This document shows, piece by piece, positions 6,498 through 14,057 of a stretch of DNA of 33,947 bases. A program made the position numbers and the translations under genes. The notes under the pieces were generated by a model, which made no database searches, was not told where the DNA came from, and worked only from the letters and a program-made list of their open reading frames with translations. Position 1 is the stretch's first letter. Each line of letters opens with the position of its first letter. The stretch is from Clostridiales bacterium (lineage in GTDB: Bacteria > Bacillota > Clostridia > Christensenellales > Aristaeellaceae): contig JAAYFC010000049.1 of the NCBI GenBank assembly GCA_012728435.1, positions 1 to 33,947 of the forward strand, written 5' to 3'.

Positions 6498-9418
6498 CAG
6501 CGCGCCATGTTCTGGGTCAAATCCCAACCCGCCAGGATGGCATTTTGATGCGATACCGCATACGGCCCGGTCAGCGCGGCTTCCTCCATCTCGCGCGGGA
6601 AGTGCACGCACAGGTGACCGGTGAGCCCGTTGTCAGCAATATAGTCGTTTTGGTGCCCATGGCTGTGGGTGGATGCCATATACACGCGCCCATCGCTAAA
6701 GATGACCCACACCGGCCGCGGCGTCCAGTTGTTGGCACCCAGCACGGAGTTCATTGTATCGGTGTCGGCCTTGGTGACGGTGGTGCCGTCAGCATGCTTA
6801 CCCAGGCTATAGAAGCGGAAATTGTAATGCTTTCCGGACATAAAGTCGTAGATGACCACGTCGCGCAGGCGCTGTGCGATGGGACGGATATCTGTGTACC
6901 AGTTGGCGTAGCGTACCTCACTGGCGCGGGGTGCCTTGAAGGAGGGCGCGCTGGGCTGGGGCGCGGGTGTTGGGATGGGCGAGGGAACAATCCCGCCCAA
7001 ATCCCCTGCGATAGCGGAGGTAGAACTCAACTTGGCAATCGTCAGTCTTCCGGCCAGGCCGTCCGTGGCCAGCCGGTTTTTGCTCTGAAATTCCTTGACG
7101 GCTAAGAAGGTGCGCGGACCATAAATGCCATCAGCACTGCCGGTTAAGTATTTCAGGTCAATCAGGCGCTTTTGTACATTGACCACCTCAAGCCCCTTGC
7201 TGCCAACCTTCAGGGTAATGAAGATGTCCTCCTCCGCGCTTTGCGGGGGAGTGGTTGGCCGTGCGGGGGTATTGCCAATGGCGCCTGGGTTATACAGCGC
7301 GGTCAACGTCTGGCTGCCGGCCAGGCCGTCCGCTTTGAGTTTGTTGGCGCGTTGAAAGGAGGTTACCGCAGCTGCGGTCTGTGTGCCATACTTGCCGTCA
7401 ATCTGACCTGTTAAGAAGTTTAAGGTAATCAGACGCGATTGCAGCGCGCTGACCTCACTGCCGTAGGAGCCAATCTTGAGCAGACCGGTCGTTCCGCCCT
7501 GCGGCGGCTGAGGGGCAACCTCCTTGTCCGCGCCTAAGGCGTAGGCGGTGTAAAGGGTCTGCTGAGTGGCCAAATCCGCAATCCCTGTGATTGGGAGGTT
7601 ATTGACTCGCTGGAAGTGCTTCACCGCTGCGATATCGTCGCTGTTATAAATGCCGTCCGGCTGGATGGTGTAATACTTCAGCTCCACCAGGCGCTGCTGC
7701 AGCCGGCTCACAGCCAGGCCGATGGTACCGTCCCGGATGATAATGACATTGTCCTCCGTTAGCGGTTCCTGGGTGGGCGGGGTTTGATCCTCAGGCGCGG
7801 TGCTGGTCCCTGCGCCCGCCGCAGTCTTAATCGCAAGCAGGGTGAAGGAATCTACTTTGCCGGTCACTTTAATCTTGTGATCCTTCTGGAAGGCGCGCAC
7901 AGCCTGGGTGGTCGCCCGGGTGTATTCATAGCCGATGTTGCTATCAAAATGCTTGGTTTTAACCAGCATCTCATTGAGTTCAAACACCGCATCGCCATAG
8001 TCGCCTTCTTTCATATCCAGGCCATCAATGGGCGGCAGGGTCTTGGTATAGACCAGCTTGTTCTTGCTGTTACGTACGCGTTTTTCAAACATCAACTGCT
8101 GCAATTCCGGCAGCGCCACACCGGTTTCCCGCAGGCCGTTCTGTTTCTGGAAAGCCTTGGCGGCAGACGTGGTGCTAGGGCCAAATTTGCCGTCTATCTT
8201 GCCAGAGTAAAAGCCCAATTCAGACAGCGCGTGCTGCAGCGCGCGCACCGCGCGGCCTTGCGCGCCTGCTGCCAGTGTTTGATAGCTGAGGCGGGCGTTC
8301 TGGTTGATGTCCAGCACCTTGCCGTCCAGGTATTGCTCCGGGATGTTGACAAATTCCTTCACAACATAGCCCGAGTATTTTTTGTAGTTGACCTTTAGGT
8401 AACCGCCGTTGTCCTCCAGCACTTCCATCGTTGCGCCTTCTGGAATGGTCAGGATGCGCATGGAGGAGGTAGAGGCGCGCTTGCGCATGTTGACGGAGGC
8501 AGCCGCGGTTGTTTTATATGGATAGGTCGCTGGCGTGTCCTGTGCCTCAAAAGGGGTGGAGGGGGTGACTTCCGGCAGCACAGGTGCGGGCGGGGGAAGG
8601 GTGGCTGTGACGGTGCCGCTGCCCTGCTGTGCCTTTTCAAGCGCCTGATATGTCTTGGTGCCGACCATGCCGTCGGAGGTCAGCTTGTTGTCCTTCTGGA
8701 AGGCCTTGACTGCGTTTTGGGTGCTGGTGCCATAGTCTCCGTCGATTTTGCCGGTGTAATACTTCAGGCTTGTTAAAATCGTCTGCAGTTTGGCGACCGC
8801 GTCACCGCGGTTGCCAGGGCGGATGGTGAGCCCGGGGATGGGGGCCAGGGTCTTCACCTGCGTTTTTCTGCCGCGGCTGTCCCTGGGCTGACCCTCATAC
8901 AGCAGGTGCTGGGTTGCAGCGTCGGCGATGCTGTTAACTACCAGGCTGTTCTTCGCCTGGAAGTCATTTACCGCCTTGGCGGTACCGCTGCCATATTTGC
9001 TGTCAATTGTGATGGTGTAATACCCTAACTCTTTTAGCGCTTCCTGCAGCGCTTTGACCTCAAGGCCTTCGCTGCCGGAGGACAAGGTCTTGTACTGTCC
9101 TGCCAACTTGGGGTCAATTTTGTTCTCTTTTTGGCCCGCGTCCTGCTCCGTGCTCAAAAAAGCGGAGACGACATAGCCCTTGCGGCCTTCGTACTCCACA
9201 ATCTTATAGCTGCCGTCGCTTCCGGTGACCAGCACAGCATCGCCCTGGCGGATGACCGTCAGGATGGTCGCGCTGGAGGAAGGTTTCGCCCGCAGGCGCA
9301 CCGAGTCCGTCGCGTGGGCGACATAGGGGAAGGTCTCTCCAGTCGCTGTGATAAGTAAACCACTTAAAAGAGCCGCCAAAAACAGGCAGAACGCTCGTTT
9401 CATAATACTTGTCTTCAT
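6497..9418 (-). CDS. Secreted wall protein with 7 peptidoglycan-binding and 2 SH3-like repeats
   Basis: A 973-residue exported protein. A signal peptide (about 1-27, ending near ATG-ETF) is followed by an SH3-like domain (about 36-88), two PG_binding_1 repeats (113-176, 199-263), a second SH3-like domain (303-360), then five more PG_binding_1 repeats (382-447, 469-533, 561-625, 647-710, 736-799). Proline/threonine linkers separate some of them. The C-terminal domain (about 836-973) carries HSHGH (918-922) and GHLCVHF (934-940). I recall similar C-termini in other Firmicute peptidoglycan-binding proteins, but I cannot name a proven function; a Cys/His hydrolase or transpeptidase is possible. 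The start at 9418 was chosen because GGAGGT lies 4 bases upstream; 9499 and 9430 are poorer. It leads the cmk operon and overlaps cmk by one base. Confidence 0.88.
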   Translation of the reverse strand: MKTSIMKRAFCLFLAALLSGLLITATGETFPYVAHATDSVRLRAKPSSSATILTVIRQGDAVLVTGSDGSYKIVEYEGRKGYVVSAFLSTEQDAGQKENKIDPKLAGQYKTLSSGSEGLEVKALQEALKELGYYTITIDSKYGSGTAKAVNDFQAKNSLVVNSIADAATQHLLYEGQPRDSRGRKTQVKTLAPIPGLTIRPGNRGDAVAKLQTILTSLKYYTGKIDGDYGTSTQNAVKAFQKDNKLTSDGMVGTKTYQALEKAQQGSGTVTATLPPPAPVLPEVTPSTPFEAQDTPATYPYKTTAAASVNMRKRASTSSMRILTIPEGATMEVLEDNGGYLKVNYKKYSGYVVKEFVNIPEQYLDGKVLDINQNARLSYQTLAAGAQGRAVRALQHALSELGFYSGKIDGKFGPSTTSAAKAFQKQNGLRETGVALPELQQLMFEKRVRNSKNKLVYTKTLPPIDGLDMKEGDYGDAVFELNEMLVKTKHFDSNIGYEYTRATTQAVRAFQKDHKIKVTGKVDSFTLLAIKTAAGAGTSTAPEDQTPPTQEPLTEDNVIIIRDGTIGLAVSRLQQRLVELKYYTIQPDGIYNSDDIAAVKHFQRVNNLPITGIADLATQQTLYTAYALGADKEVAPQPPQGGTTGLLKIGSYGSEVSALQSRLITLNFLTGQIDGKYGTQTAAAVTSFQRANKLKADGLAGSQTLTALYNPGAIGNTPARPTTPPQSAEEDIFITLKVGSKGLEVVNVQKRLIDLKYLTGSADGIYGPRTFLAVKEFQSKNRLATDGLAGRLTIAKLSSTSAIAGDLGGIVPSPIPTPAPQPSAPSFKAPRASEVRYANWYTDIRPIAQRLRDVVIYDFMSGKHYNFRFYSLGKHADGTTVTKADTDTMNSVLGANNWTPRPVWVIFSDGRVYMASTHSHGHQNDYIADNGLTGHLCVHFPREMEEAALTGPYAVSHQNAILAGWDLTQNMAR

Positions 9419-9452
9419 GGTGACCTCCATCCTATGCCATGTACTCCAGTTT

Positions 9453-9481
9453 ATCGTATGCCAAAAGCCTTGAATTGTCAA
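9453..9481 (-). promoter_or_regulatory. Promoter of the wall-protein-cmk operon
   Basis: TTGACA (9481-9476), 17-base spacer, TACGAT (9458-9453) on the minus strand, 35 bases upstream of the start codon at 9418. Its -35 is overlapped by one arm of a 9-bp inverted repeat. Confidence 0.68.
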
Positions 9482-9499
9482 TAAAATATTACAATTCAA
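9470..9499. repeat. 9-bp perfect inverted repeat over the -35 region
   Basis: TTGAATTGT (9470-9478) and ACAATTCAA (9491-9499) are separated by 12 bases, so the arm centres are 21 bp apart (two helical turns). One arm covers half of the -35 hexamer at 9476-9481. This geometry suits an operator for a dimeric regulator. As RNA the stem would be weak and AT-rich, without a clear T tract. Confidence 0.55.
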
Positions 9500-9531
9500 T
9501 GAATGTTTCTTTGCGATTTGATACGGGGCGT

Positions 9532-11304
9532 CTAAATCTGCTGCGCGTCCCGGGTGATCCGCAACATATAGGGCGCGTCTGACAGCGCCTGGCCAAACAC
9601 ATCCAAGCCATCCTTGGCATAGCGGTAGATGACCAGGGTGTCCTCGCCCTCATAGGCAATATCTAAATACCCGCGGCGCAGTACAGGACGCGATGTGCGC
9701 AGGGAAAAAGCCGCTTTGACTTTCTTTAGCGTCTCCTTGTTTTCATGTCCCCAGGGGTAGGTGCCCCTGCAAAAGGGATCTGCTGCGCCTTCCATGCCAA
9801 CTTCGTCCCCATAAAACATGCTGGGGATGCCAGGCAAAGCGATGACGATGTCCAGCATCTGCAAAAAGCGCTTGGCAGCCAGATCTTTTAAGGCTTGACT
9901 CAGTTCCTTGCCGCGCCGCTGCTTTAAAGGCAGGTGGCCGTAGTCCTGCTTGACCAGCAGGTTGTGCACCCGTGCCCGGTCATGGCTGCCCAGCAGGTTC
10001 ATCAGCGAGTAGAAGAAGGGGACGGGGTAGTTCTCCTGCAGGGAGCGGATTTGCCGCACCACCTGCTGGGCAGGGATTTCATGCGTCAAAAAGCGGATCA
10101 GCACTTCCCGCAGCGGGTAGTTCATCACGCTGTCCACGGTATCGCCCAGTACATAGCTGCGCATATGGCCGTAGGCCACCTTGTTGCTGGCGTCCTCCCA
10201 GACCTCGCCCAAGAGGATTGCGTCCTTGTCCTGCGCCTGCACGGCCTGGCGCAGCTCGCGCAAAAAGGGTACGGGTAATTCATCCGCCACGTCCAGCCGC
10301 CAACCGCTGGCGCCAGCCTTCACCCAATGGCGGGCGACGCCTTCCTCACCCATGATAAATTTGCGATAGCTGGCGTTTGTTTTGTTAATTTCCGGCAGCG
10401 TGGGGATGCCCCACCAGCTGGCGTATTCATTGGGGAAATTCTTAAAGTGATACCAGGGGAAATAGACCGAATCCTTGCTCTGGTAGGCGCCGATGGAGGG
10501 ATAGTTGCCGTAGCGGTTGAAATACAGGCTGTCCTCACCCGTGTGGCTGAACACGCCATCCAGCAGCACCCTGATCCCCATTTCCTGCGCGTCCTTACAC
10601 AGCAGCATAAAGTCCTTTTCATCACCCAGCATCGGATCAACTGTCATATAGTCGCCCGTGTCATAGCGGTGGTTGGTTCGCGCTTTGAAGATGGGGTTTA
10701 AATACAAAACAGTAATGCCCAACTCCTTCAAATAGGGCAGCTTCTGGCGGATGCCCTCCAGGTCGCCGCCGAAGAAGTCCAGGGACCAGTTGTCCCCGCT
10801 GCGCAAATCGGCAGTGATATAGGGCGCTTCATCCCACTCGGTGTGAAGAATCCTGTCCTCGCGCTCACTCACGGGCGGCTTGCTGCGGTGAAACCGGTCA
10901 GGGAAGATCTGGTACATGATGCCTTCCCGCAAAAAGGCGGGCGGCATGAAGTCCGCATCATACACAGTAATCTGGAAGGAGGGGGGGACGTCCAAATAGT
11001 GTGCGCCAACCCCGCCCAGCCGGTCCTGGTTATTGCCGTAATAAACCCAGTGCCCGCGCTCATTCAGCGCCCGAAAGTCATACCACATCAGCTGCGGTTT
11101 ATTGGGCGCCTTAATCGTTGCCTCATAAGCGCCCAAGCCCAAGTCCTTCATTTGGAGCAGGTTCTCATGCCCGTTCCAGTAGCGCAGGGTGACCTGGTCA
11201 GCAAAGCCTTTGATATATAACCTTAGCGTTATCTGCGTTCCAGGTGTGACCGCGCCAGAGGGGGCTCTGCAATCAAGCTGTCTTGAGTCGTGAAAAAATT
11301 CCAT
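9532..11304 (-). CDS. GH13 alpha-amylase family enzyme (neopullulanase/cyclomaltodextrinase-like)
   Basis: A 590-residue glycoside hydrolase without a signal peptide, so cytosolic. An N-terminal beta domain (about 17-108) precedes a GH13 barrel opening with MYQIFPDRF (130-138). All four conserved regions are visible: DGVFSH (249-254), GWRLDVAD with nucleophile D338, GEVWE with acid/base E367, and LLGSHD with D442. The beta domain and the MYQIFPDRF entry point to the neopullulanase/maltogenic-amylase subgroup, which degrades imported maltodextrins or cyclodextrins. The exact substrate cannot be told. It is the last gene of a long minus-strand run, 14 bases after nth. No clear terminator follows. 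Confidence 0.9.
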   Translation of the reverse strand: MEFFHDSRQLDCRAPSGAVTPGTQITLRLYIKGFADQVTLRYWNGHENLLQMKDLGLGAYEATIKAPNKPQLMWYDFRALNERGHWVYYGNNQDRLGGVGAHYLDVPPSFQITVYDADFMPPAFLREGIMYQIFPDRFHRSKPPVSEREDRILHTEWDEAPYITADLRSGDNWSLDFFGGDLEGIRQKLPYLKELGITVLYLNPIFKARTNHRYDTGDYMTVDPMLGDEKDFMLLCKDAQEMGIRVLLDGVFSHTGEDSLYFNRYGNYPSIGAYQSKDSVYFPWYHFKNFPNEYASWWGIPTLPEINKTNASYRKFIMGEEGVARHWVKAGASGWRLDVADELPVPFLRELRQAVQAQDKDAILLGEVWEDASNKVAYGHMRSYVLGDTVDSVMNYPLREVLIRFLTHEIPAQQVVRQIRSLQENYPVPFFYSLMNLLGSHDRARVHNLLVKQDYGHLPLKQRRGKELSQALKDLAAKRFLQMLDIVIALPGIPSMFYGDEVGMEGAADPFCRGTYPWGHENKETLKKVKAAFSLRTSRPVLRRGYLDIAYEGEDTLVIYRYAKDGLDVFGQALSDAPYMLRITRDAQQI

Positions 11305-11318
11305 GATGTATCTGTCCT

Positions 11319-11984
11319 TTATGTCGTTGTAGGGTTGCTTTCAGGGAAAACAGGGTTTTCGCACAAGGTCAACAGCGCGCAGCTGCCGCACAGGGGGCGC
11401 TGCGCCTTGCAGACGCGGCGGCCATGGAAAATCAGCCAATGATGGGCTTTGTTCCACAGCGCTTTTGGGATGGCTTTCATCAGCTGCTCTTCCGTCTTCT
11501 CTACGTTCTTGGCATGTGCCAGGCCCAGGCGGTTGGAGACGCGGAACACGTGGGTGTCCACCGCCATCGCAGGGATGTCAAAGGCATTGGCCAAAACCAC
11601 ATTGGCGGTTTTGCGGCCTACGCCCTTTAAACTCATCAGGCCTTCCATGGTGCCAGGCACCTGGCCGTCGAAGCGTTCTACTATGTCACGCGCTGCCAGC
11701 ACGATGTTGGTCGCCTTGGACCGGAAGCCGCAGGAGCGCACATAGGGCAGCAAAATCTCCGGCTTTGTGTTTGCCATGTCCTGAACGGTTGGGAAATCAC
11801 GAAAAACGGCCGGTGTCACCTTATTCACCTGCACGTCAGTTGACTGCGCAGAAAGCATGGTGGCTACCAGCGTTTCATAGGGATTGGTGAAGTTCAGTTC
11901 CGGCCTTGCCTTGGGGTACAGCTCTTGCAGCACAGACAGAATCTGGCTGATACGCTGGGCTTCCTGACGGTTTGATTTAGACAA
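11319..11984 (-). CDS. nth: Endonuclease III
   Basis: A 221-residue base-excision-repair glycosylase/AP lyase acting on oxidised pyrimidines. The helix-hairpin-helix LKGVGRKTA holds catalytic K125, and AVDTH holds D143. The C-terminal [4Fe-4S] ligands C192, C199, C202 and C208 have the expected C-x6-C-x2-C-x5-C spacing. The start appears to be a TTG at 11984, overlapping the upstream transporter gene by 8 bases. No ATG exists before residue 43, which is too far in. The overlap suggests translational coupling. Upstream it shares a run with an ECF transporter gene and an LCP gene. Confidence 0.94.
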   Translation of the reverse strand: MSKSNRQEAQRISQILSVLQELYPKARPELNFTNPYETLVATMLSAQSTDVQVNKVTPAVFRDFPTVQDMANTKPEILLPYVRSCGFRSKATNIVLAARDIVERFDGQVPGTMEGLMSLKGVGRKTANVVLANAFDIPAMAVDTHVFRVSNRLGLAHAKNVEKTEEQLMKAIPKALWNKAHHWLIFHGRRVCKAQRPLCGSCALLTLCENPVFPESNPTTT

Positions 11985-12495
11985 ATTTACTGAATACTTT
12001 CCGGTAATTGAGCAGCATAAACAAGCTGAACACCTTCACAGGATAGGTGACGGCGTTGATGATGAAACGGACGGGGTTGAAAAAGCCAAACAACTGCCAA
12101 AGCGCCCAGGTATTAAGCCCTGCATGGATGATGAGGGAAACCACCAGTTGGGACACAACGGCCTGCAGAATCAACTTGTTCCTGCCGTGTAACTCCTTGT
12201 GCAGGAACATGCCGTACACAGCGCCTTCCAAGACTGCCAGGAGCACAAAAACAAAGGAAAACCCCGTGCCCAGGTTGCTGAGGATGTCCGCAACAGCCGC
12301 GACCAGGATTGCAGGGGCAATCCCATACAGCATCCCGGCTAAAGCGACTGGTAAATAGGCAAAATGAAGCTTGAAATACCCGGAATTAATCCCCAGGAAG
12401 GTCTCAAGAAACACCGACAAAGACGCAAGCAAAGCCAATATCACCAGCGTTTTTACATTTGCCAGCTTGCTGATGTTAAGTTGTTTGCTGAGCAT
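11977..12495 (-). CDS. ECF transporter S component, FolT-like
   Basis: A 172-residue very hydrophobic protein with about six membrane segments. Near the N-terminus it has LALLASLSVFLE and FKLHFAYLPVALAGMLYG, which fit the folate family of energy-coupling-factor S components. These capture a vitamin and dock on a shared EcfA/EcfA'/EcfT module, which is not in this window. A longer start at 12525 is possible. The ATG at 12495 was preferred because GAAAGGAG (12508-12501) lies 5 bases upstream. It follows the LCP gene by 22 bases. Folate is the likely substrate by family resemblance only. Confidence 0.8.
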   Translation of the reverse strand: MLSKQLNISKLANVKTLVILALLASLSVFLETFLGINSGYFKLHFAYLPVALAGMLYGIAPAILVAAVADILSNLGTGFSFVFVLLAVLEGAVYGMFLHKELHGRNKLILQAVVSQLVVSLIIHAGLNTWALWQLFGFFNPVRFIINAVTYPVKVFSLFMLLNYRKVFSKFV

Positions 12496-12517
12496 AGGCT
12501 CTCCTTTCAAAGTTTGA

Positions 12518-13573
12518 TTACTCATCAGCTACCAAAAATGTTTCGGGAAACATGATGTCATGCAGCCTCTCCCGGATTTTAGTAAAATCCCCCAGTTGGC
12601 AGTCCCCGCCCGCGTAAATATAGGGCTTGACCATGCCATCAAAGGGGAGGCGCAGCTGTTCCACCTCGCTGTTGCGCAGCAGGAAGGCGACGCGCAGGGC
12701 TTCCACCAAATCCAGCATGGATATGTTGGTGGCATAGCGCTTAGTGGTGGGGTCCTTGGGCGTGACGCCAAAGGTGAAGATGCCGTTGTTGCGGATGCCG
12801 GGGTAGGTAAAGCGCTTGTCAAAAGGCTGGTCCCAAATGTTCAGCACTTTCCCAAGCAGAGCCTGTGCGTCATCCATGGTGTAATTACGGAGGTTGCCCG
12901 CAATCCCGGAAAGAACTGTCCTCACCCGCGAGGTCCGGCCAAAGTCCTGAGTTTCCTGGCTCTCAGCGGTACGGCGTTTGCGGATCCGCATGTATATCAC
13001 AGCGGCGAAGCCGTTTAAGTGATACTCACCCGCCCCGCTCAGCACGGGCTCCGTGCTGTTTACCGGCACAGACCAGTGCTTTAAGTAATTCGCCTCATCG
13101 CCGGTAAGCCGGACGGTCACCCCGCCGGCCGCGTCCACAATCTCCATGATGTGGCGCCAGTCCATCAGCACATATTTATCCACCTGCAGACCAAAGTGGC
13201 GGTTGATGGTGTCCAGCAATGCCTGCGGACCAAACTGACGCACGATGCGATTGATGCGCCCAGGGTTCCCATCCGGTTTGATGACCAGCAGGTCGCGGAT
13301 GATGGAAGTCACCATCACACGTCCTGAAATCTCATCAAAGGTCAGGATGACCAAGCCGTCGTTATAACCCGGATTCTCAGGATTGTTCTGCCACTTGTCC
13401 ATGCCGATGAGCAGGTAGTGGTGTACGCCTGAGGGGGAGGCGGGGATGTCCTTGTCATCCACAACGGAAATGGTGTTGATTAAAAACGCTCTGTCGTTCG
13501 CGGCCAGGCCGATACCAGGCAGACAAAGAAAGAGAAGGATGAAGGCCATCAGGCCGCTGATGCCGCGTTTCAT
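12518..13573 (-). CDS. LytR-CpsA-Psr (LCP) family protein
   Basis: A 351-residue exported or membrane-anchored protein with an N-terminal hydrophobic segment (about 5-24). The LCP domain covers about 50-230: HHYLLIGMD (51-59), NDGLVILTFD (71-80), TSIIRDLLV (89-97) and the arginine-rich DFGRTSRVR (210-218). LCP enzymes transfer teichoic acids or other glycopolymers from a lipid carrier to peptidoglycan, using conserved Arg and Asp residues to bind pyrophosphate. Its ATG overlaps the stop of the upstream dCMP deaminase gene (ATGA). The polymer substrate cannot be inferred. Confidence 0.88.
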   Translation of the reverse strand: MKRGISGLMAFILLFLCLPGIGLAANDRAFLINTISVVDDKDIPASPSGVHHYLLIGMDKWQNNPENPGYNDGLVILTFDEISGRVMVTSIIRDLLVIKPDGNPGRINRIVRQFGPQALLDTINRHFGLQVDKYVLMDWRHIMEIVDAAGGVTVRLTGDEANYLKHWSVPVNSTEPVLSGAGEYHLNGFAAVIYMRIRKRRTAESQETQDFGRTSRVRTVLSGIAGNLRNYTMDDAQALLGKVLNIWDQPFDKRFTYPGIRNNGIFTFGVTPKDPTTKRYATNISMLDLVEALRVAFLLRNSEVEQLRLPFDGMVKPYIYAGGDCQLGDFTKIRERLHDIMFPETFLVADE

Positions 13574-14028
13574 GTCGTAGGTACCTCGTATTTCTCCAGC
13601 AGCACGCCGGCTTCGTCAATCAACTCCAGCGCAAAGGGATCCGGGTAGCCCTCCTGGTACACGATGCGGCGAATGCCAGCGTTGATGATGATTTTTGCAC
13701 ACACCGAGCAGGGCTGGTGCGTGCAGTAAAGGGTCCCGCCATCAATGGAGATCCCCAGCTTAGCCGCTTGAATCACCGCGTTTTGCTCTGCGTGAATGGC
13801 GTAGCAAATTTCAGCGTGCGTGCCCGATGGAATGTTCAGTTTGCGCCGTAAGCAATAGCCCCGCTCCTTGCAGGTCTTGGTGCCGGCGGGGGCCCCGTTG
13901 TAGCCTGTGGTCATCACCCGCTTATCCTTCACCACCACCGCACCGATTGCGCGGCAGTCATTGAAGCAGCTGCTCCAGGTGGAGACCAGGTGTGCCATTT
14001 CCATGAATCGATGATCCCACTTATCCAC
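13570..14028 (-). CDS. comEB: dCMP deaminase (ComEB-like)
   Basis: A 152-residue zinc-dependent cytidine/deoxycytidylate deaminase. The catalytic signature HAEQNAV (H79 zinc ligand, E81 proton shuttle) and PCSVC (C107, C110 zinc ligands) are intact. It converts dCMP to dUMP, the precursor of dTMP. The extra cysteine-rich segment (about 53-75) is usual for dCMP deaminases. The start is GTG at 14028, 5 bases after GGAGGG. In Bacillus the homologue lies in the comE locus, but no other competence gene is visible here. It overlaps the LCP gene downstream by 4 bases. Confidence 0.92.
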   Translation of the reverse strand: MDKWDHRFMEMAHLVSTWSSCFNDCRAIGAVVVKDKRVMTTGYNGAPAGTKTCKERGYCLRRKLNIPSGTHAEICYAIHAEQNAVIQAAKLGISIDGGTLYCTHQPCSVCAKIIINAGIRRIVYQEGYPDPFALELIDEAGVLLEKYEVPTT

Positions 14029-14057
14029 AAAACCCTCCGTTAAGGTGTTAGATTGGT

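Noticed and set aside
6498..6611. Longer N-terminus for cytidylate kinase starting at 6611
   Set aside because: The extra 38 residues overlap the wall-protein C-terminus in another frame and lack family similarity. The P-loop is at its usual distance from the ATG at 6497.
13570..14028. A comE competence locus around the dCMP deaminase
   Set aside because: No comEA or comEC-like gene lies nearby; neighbours are LCP and DUF4091 genes.
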